64,000 nt of DNA from Pogonophryne albipinna. Taxonomy: Eukaryota; Chordata; Actinopteri; Perciformes; Artedidraconidae. Below, one piece after another: positions 60,070 through 64,000 of this stretch. The stretch covers positions 16,678,594 through 16,742,593 of the forward strand of contig CM053259.1 in the NCBI GenBank assembly GCA_028583405.1. The letters are read 5' to 3'. The notes beneath the pieces are model-generated. The model was not told the DNA's origin. It did no database searches and saw nothing but the letters and a program-made list of their open reading frames with translations. Positions within the stretch are counted from its first letter, which is position 1; each line of letters begins with the position of its first letter. The position numbers and the translations under genes were made by a program.

Positions 60070-60564
60070 ACAAATGGATGTAATGCATACAAACGCCTGT
60101 ACATAGCCCGTCATGCCCGCATTGTGGACATTGTGTCTGATGCGGTACGAAACATCTTACCATCTAGCGCAGCAATGTACAAGCACGCTAGAGTGCTACC
60201 AGAATGGTTTGGTTTTTACCAATGATGTCTTTGCTAACATCCCAAATACACCTGATGTTGTTTTTGTTGACACCAACCACAAGGAGGTGCTAATATTAGA
60301 AGTAGGCTGTGCCTTTGACCTGTACATGGACCAGGCTTTCCAGGACAAGTATATCAAATACCAACCACTGCTCGATGTGATAACCAGCTTTGGGTACAAG
60401 TGTAGATACAGCATAATTATATTCGGAAGTCTTGGCCATATATATAAATGCACCATGATTGGTCTGAGAATTGCTGAAATGTCAAAGAGAAAAGCCAAAC
60501 AAATTGCCAAATATTGATCTGTTTCAGCTATTATTGGCAGCTTAGCCGTGTGGAGAAGGAGATG
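60070..60564 (+). pseudogene. RLE-type LINE, C-terminal endonuclease domain (two frames)
   Basis: 60070-60215 reads ITNGCNAYKRLYIARHARIV then DIVSDAVRNILPSS, and AAMYKHARVLPEWFG. After a frameshift the main part (60200-60514) reads TPDVVFVDTNHKEVLILEVG then CAFDLYMDQAFQDKYIKYQP and LLDVITSFGYKCR. The PD ... E-V ... KYxKYQPL pattern is the PD-(D/E)xK restriction-like endonuclease found at the C-terminus of R2/R4/NeSL-type LINEs, which nicks target DNA for reverse transcription. A TGA at 60515 interrupts a continuation SVSAIIGSLAVWRRRCHVFP to 60577. Reverse transcriptase is absent: a 5'-truncated dead copy. The exact clade is not determined. Confidence 0.75.
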
Positions 60565-60577
60565 CCATGTGTTCCCC

Positions 60578-60656
60578 TAAGTGTTCTGTGCTGCTCAGCC
60601 CCGATATATTTGATTCCCTGTCTTATGTAATATAATTTGTGGAACCAAATAAAGTA
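60578..60656 (+). mobile_element. 3' UTR of the RLE-type LINE
   Basis: Ends with ggaaccaaataaagtattca, containing an AATAAA signal, then passes straight into (GT)n rather than poly-A. Confidence 0.6.
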
Positions 60657-60659
60657 TTC

Positions 60660-60694
60660 AAGTGTGTGTGTGCGTGCGTGCGTGTGTGTGTGTG
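60660..60694. repeat. (GT)n / (GCGT)n tract at the LINE 3' border
   Basis: gtgtgtgtgtgcgtgcgtgc then gtgtgtgtgtg directly after the LINE 3' end, so the LINE is flanked by GT repeats on both sides. Confidence 0.9.
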
Positions 60695-61237
60695 ATGGAT
60701 CGTTGGAGCCAGCGCCATAGCTATGTGCAACTCAAGGCATATGCTCGAACGGGAGCTGCCTGGACGCTGCAATCATGTTGCGCTATCCGTGCTGAGTGTG
60801 CTGACTTTTTCGTACAATGTCCCACTGTCTGGCTACCTGCATAAAGTCAAGTGCTCGGCGCAGTCGTCGGCGAAATGTCGCTCCTCTGTTTTCATTTAAA
60901 CAGCTCCTTATATCCGTTAGCGCAGCTAGCTAGCACCAGATGCTAACAACAACAATACACGTAAGGTCTCTCTCTCGCTCGCTCGGGCCACACATACACA
61001 CACCCTCCCGGTCCTCCCAGTCAGGGCCTGCCGGAGAGCGTGGAAGTGTGGTCTGCCGCAAGCGGACGGCAGGAGTGGGGCTGTCAGCATCAGTTTGTAG
61101 ATGGTATTTTAAACTCGATACGCTCTGAAACTACGTGGCGGCCGAGGACAAAAAATACACATGCGTTAATCGCGTTAAAATAATTAGTGGCGTTAATTTT
61201 TTTTTTGCGTTATTAACGCGTTAACTTGACAGCCCTA

Positions 61238-61261
61238 ATATATATATATATATATATATAT
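61238..61261. repeat. (AT)n spacer between two hAT elements
   Basis: Twelve at units separate the right end of the element at 59532-61237 from the left end of the next. Confidence 0.9.
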
Positions 61262-61734
61262 TAGGGGTGTAACGGTTCACAAACATTTCGGTTCGGTACG
61301 TACCTCGGTTTTTAGGTCACGGTTCGGTTCGGTACGTTTTCGGTACAGCAGAAAAAATTATCACAAAACATAACATATTTTTTTTTTAAATTAAACTGAA
61401 TAATGTATTCACTCAAATAAATACAAAATATAATATAATAAACATTAAGGTGCAGCATTTCGATGAACTAAAATAATCTGTATTTGAACTTTACTATACT
61501 AGTACTCACAAAACATAAACTATTAGTTTTGGGTTTTTAATTATTATTAAACTATGAATATTCACTCAAATAAATATAAAATATAATAAAATAAACATTA
61601 AGGTGCAGCTTTTCGATGAACTGAAATAATCTGTATTTGTACTGTACTGTACTAGTACATAAGCAGCCAGTTTGACATTAGGACTTGCTTGTCATTGTAT
61701 TTTCATGTTGTTTTAAAGAAAGATGAACTTGTCC

Positions 61735-61925
61735 ACATTGCTTGCCGAAAGGGCAGATCTGCTGGCACTAACAATGTCTCCTGCTGTGGAGAACACCCTC
61801 TCTAGGGACAGAGGTAGCAGATACAGCCAGGTAGCGCTTTGCTAACATGGCAACATAAGGATATTTGGCGTTTGTAATAGCTTTGGCTCGGTCTGAACTT
61901 TTTGCCAGTGGTGGAGGCTTAAATG
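61735..61925 (-). pseudogene. hAT transposase C-terminal dimerisation region
   Basis: Reads FKPPPLAKSSDRAKAITNAK then YPYVAMLAKRYLAVSATSVP and RERVFSTAGDIVSASRSALS, ending NVDKFIFL. The KYP-LA-LAKRYL and ATSVP-ERVFS-AGDIVS blocks are diagnostic of the C-terminal hAT dimerisation domain. No stop in this segment. In the element it lies downstream of the BED finger (61926-62192) with the catalytic region deleted between them. Confidence 0.9.
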
Positions 61926-62192
61926 CTAGCGGGAGTTGGGTTTGCACTTCAGTCTTTTGGTACCGGTGATATTCACGTTCGGGTGATGCCTTTTCAAATG
62001 AGTGTGCAAGTTTGATGTATTGCCAGCCGCATAACCAATTTTAGTTGAACAATGCCGACAAACAGCTTTGGTTCGGTCCACCTGTCTTTGTCCGTCATCC
62101 TTGTACGTAACTGCGAAACCAAAATGTTCCCAAACCGGAGACTTCAATGATGCTGGAGGATTTTCGAGCTCAACTTTATCTGCGTTCGCCAT
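61926..62192 (-). CDS. hAT transposase N-terminal part with BED zinc finger
   Basis: An 88-codon frame beginning MANADKVELENPPASLKSPV. WEHFGFAVTYKDDG (about 20-33) is the aromatic start of a BED finger. VCRHC gives Cys-x-x-Cys (about 44-47) and NLHTHLKRHHP supplies the His pair (about 63-70). BED fingers bind the element's terminal DNA. The frame then goes NVNITGTKRLKCKPNSR and ends at a TAA-type stop at 61926. The catalytic RNase H-like core is absent. The remnant C-terminus lies directly beyond, so this is the 5' half of an internally deleted transposase gene. Could in principle still make a small DNA-binding peptide. Confidence 0.85.
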   Translation of the reverse strand: MANADKVELENPPASLKSPVWEHFGFAVTYKDDGQRQVDRTKAVCRHCSTKIGYAAGNTSNLHTHLKRHHPNVNITGTKRLKCKPNSR

Positions 62193-62467
62193 TTCGACAG
62201 TTCCTCAAATTACTGACTACATTTGAACGCATCCCTCTGACCAGTTCGTCCAATGAAATGACTTGCTCGCTCTATGACGCGTTGAACACAATGGGAGCAA
62301 ATTACTCTTTATGCTGCGACGCAGCACCTGAGATTACTTCCAAGAAGTTGTTCACGTTCTCAATTTTTTACGTTTAACGTTATATTCGTTCGGTACACTT
62401 CGGTACACACGTGTACCGAACCGAAGGGCCCGTACCGAATAATTTCGGTACGTGTACCGTTACACCC

Positions 62468-62470
<3 letters not shown>

Positions 62471-62514
<44 letters not shown>
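62471..62514. repeat. (AT)n microsatellite
   Basis: About 20 at units directly following the hAT right end. Confidence 0.92.
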
Positions 62515-62515
<1 letters not shown>

Positions 62516-63277
62516 AGCAATAGCTCACGACAGGCCGTGGTATATGCTCATTATATCACAGCTAAGGGGCGTGGTTCGGCCTGACGCAAAAGCTAACCCC
62601 CTTAGACAGCTTTTATAAAACGGTTACCAAGTGTGGCAATATGAAAGAAAAATACACACTCTAATTTAAATAGTTTTTATTAGTAAATAATGATGTTCAA
62701 AATAAAATAGTCCCTCCGTTGCCTTCTGCACGAAACATAGTGCGAGGTGGTTGCTATGCAACAACACTAACAGCTAGCGAACATATTAGGCAGAGAGCGT
62801 TGATCCATTATTTGGCTATTTATTTACATTCATTTGTATTTTGCTGTTTATTGTACACTCACTGAAAAACTGTCCAGCATCCATAGAATGGCTTACGTGG
62901 TTACTTGTATAGGTTGAGGTTGTTCTAGGCTGTTGCTTGGCGTGGTGAGAATATTGCTCCACTTTCTCCGGTCCCCGAGATTTGGCTTCCAGTCGCTCTG
63001 GAGAGAGTATTCGCACCTGTGGCCACTAACCGTGATCATTTCTCTGCTTTGTTTCAAGACCCGCATCAGAAAGCTTTTGAATGGTGGTACTTTTCCAGTT
63101 GGTCGACCTGCTCTTCACGTAGCTCTGCATGTCGTCGTTTAGGTGCTATTTTTTTCTGGAGATAGGCACTGCTCAATCCACTCCTCCATAGTAAGACCCC
63201 CCCAGAGGTCGAAGTTAATCTTAAATGTTTCCATCTTATGCTTTGTAAGTTTGTTTCGTAACGGAAGAAATGTAAAT
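62515..63277. mobile_element. Left part of a DNA element (ACGACAGGCCGTGG end)
   Basis: Begins aagcaatagctcacgacagg then ccgtggtatatgctcattat and atcacagctaaggggcgtgg. A related ccgtggtatacgctcagtat-atcacggctaag block occurs at 63648-63676. Right boundary and class uncertain. The interior has no convincing protein. Confidence 0.45.
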
Positions 63278-63716
63278 ATAAAACTGACAAGTCAAATCAA
63301 GCAATCTGATTGGTCGATAGTGTTTTTGCGGACCTCTTTGATTACAGATTTGAAAACATCGTTGCTTGCTTTAAAAGTAGCACAATTCATTATGTCAAAC
63401 CTTGGAAAGTATCTAGATATCCCTGCCCTAATGCCAAAGGAACTGCACACTGATTATGTTTTGATGTCTATGTCTGGACCGCTGCGTAAAAAGGAGGGTT
63501 TCTGCCCCGTTACTTCTCCGCTGCTTTCTTGTTCCAGTTTGAAAAGCAAACTGCAAGCAGTTTGCTTTTCAGCCCAACGGTATACTGTTTTTCTCAGACG
63601 CGGAGGGATACTGACTTGTTGTGAAAAGTAACTTACAATTCTACCCGTGGTATACGCTCAGTATATCACGGCTAAGAACCAATCAGATTGCTTGATTTGA
63701 CTTGTCCGTTTTATAA
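63278..63716. mobile_element. MITE with about 40-bp inverted repeats
   Basis: The left end contains gacaagtcaaatcaagcaat then ctgattggt; the right end contains accaatcagattgcttgatt then tgacttgtc, its exact inverse. An inner palindrome gcaaactgcaagcagtttgc occurs near 63545-63568. The 162-codon frame over it (63143-63631) starts outside the element and has no domain-like pattern. Confidence 0.85.
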
Positions 63717-63731
63717 ATATATATATATATT
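63717..63731. repeat. (AT)n remnant
   Basis: Short at run after the MITE, continuing into the minus-strand LINE segment. Confidence 0.8.
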
Positions 63732-64000
63732 GCACATAGTTGGTTGGTATTTAACAGCAGGGGCGATATAGTCTGTGTTGTGGTGTGTGTGTGTGTGTGG
63801 GGAGGGGGTTCTACTAGGGGCTGTGCTGGTTGTATAGTCTGACCGCTGCAGGAAGGAAGGACCTGCGGTATCTCTCCGTGAGACAGCGGGGATGCAGCAG
63901 CCTGTCGCTGAAGGGGCTGCACAGTGAGGACAGGGTGTCCTGGAGGGGGTGGGACACATTGTCCAGCAGGGAGGACAGCTTGGCTGCCATTCTCCTGTCT
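63732..64000 (-). pseudogene. Minus-strand LINE, C-terminal coding end (runs off the window)
   Basis: On the - strand, from 63999 to a TAG at 63816-63814, the frame reads DRRMAAKLSSLLDNVSHPLQ then DTLSSLCSPFSDRLLHPRCL and TERYRRSFLPAAVRLYNQHS. The RLLHPRC-TERYRRSFLPAAVRLYN ending is typical of the C-terminus of an abundant fish LINE polyprotein. The 3' UTR follows to 63732 with a (GT)n run at 63781-63799. The upstream part lies beyond the window. The 3' end is probably the segment at 59262-59480. Confidence 0.75.

Larger units (their letters stand above)
61262..62470 (-). mobile_element. hAT element, internally deleted, keeping both transposase ends
   Basis: Left end taggggtgtaacggttc, right end accgttacaccccta; subterminal ttcggttcggtacg repeats. 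Flanked on both sides by atatatat, compatible with an 8-bp duplication but uninformative in an (AT)n tract. The - strand encodes an intact BED finger and a C-terminal dimerisation region, while the catalytic centre is lost. Confidence 0.9.

Noticed and set aside
63143..63631. 162-codon frame on the + strand
   Set aside because: Crosses a MITE boundary; composition follows the MITE, not a protein.

Overview
The window looks like nuclear DNA of a ray-finned (teleost) fish. It is AT-rich and intron-dominated, and it carries the typical fish mix of repeats: hAT elements and their MITEs, a Tc1/mariner element with long inverted repeats, L2, RTE-like and RLE-type LINE remnants, SINEs with L2-like tails, and long (GT)n and (AT)n tracts. 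No prokaryotic feature, CRISPR array, virus or structural RNA gene was found.

The only conserved host gene I can name with confidence is stt3b, on the + strand. It encodes a catalytic subunit of the ER oligosaccharyltransferase. A GC-rich promoter (about 18.3-18.7 kb) leads into coding exon 1 (18683-18945). A 36,098-bp intron follows, then coding exon 2 (55044-55152), and intron 2 runs off the right edge. The two exons join in frame through a split Trp codon inside the conserved EFDPW-FNYR segment. A second, broken gene lies on the - strand at about 3.1-5.0 kb (possibly to 5.8 kb). It is a PB1-like/SAMD3-like fish multicopy family member whose exon is split by a 414-bp MITE and also carries a frameshift.

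Layout: 1-7.6 kb is repeat-dense (a two-array minisatellite, several MITEs, the broken gene, an L2 LINE 3' end, CA repeats). 7.6-18.3 kb is almost transposon-free flank of stt3b. 18.3-18.95 kb holds promoter and exon 1. Intron 1 contains a nearly complete Tc1 element (21.2-22.8 kb), a hAT/MITE cluster (25.6-28.5 kb), a hAT with a MITE inside it (39.2-40.3 kb), further MITEs and hAT-like elements (41.5-42.1, 47.0-48.2, 49.6-50.9 kb), and long stretches with no visible repeat (28.5-38.8, 42.1-47.0, 51-55 kb). Intron 2 (55.15-64 kb) is a stack of nested insertions: a decayed RTE-like LINE cut by a hAT, another hAT beside a SINE, and a minus-strand LINE that seems to have been opened at an (AT)n tract by two hATs and at least one MITE. 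One of these hATs carries an RLE-type LINE 3' end embedded in a (GT)n tract.

I did not find a new biological system. What stands out is transposon stratigraphy with base-exact target-site duplications: five hAT-type insertions have perfect 8-bp duplications, and one MITE insertion can be removed in silico to reconnect the interrupted codons of a host exon. Intron/exon and transposon calls come from reading the sequence. Clade names for LINEs and MITEs are inference where stated.
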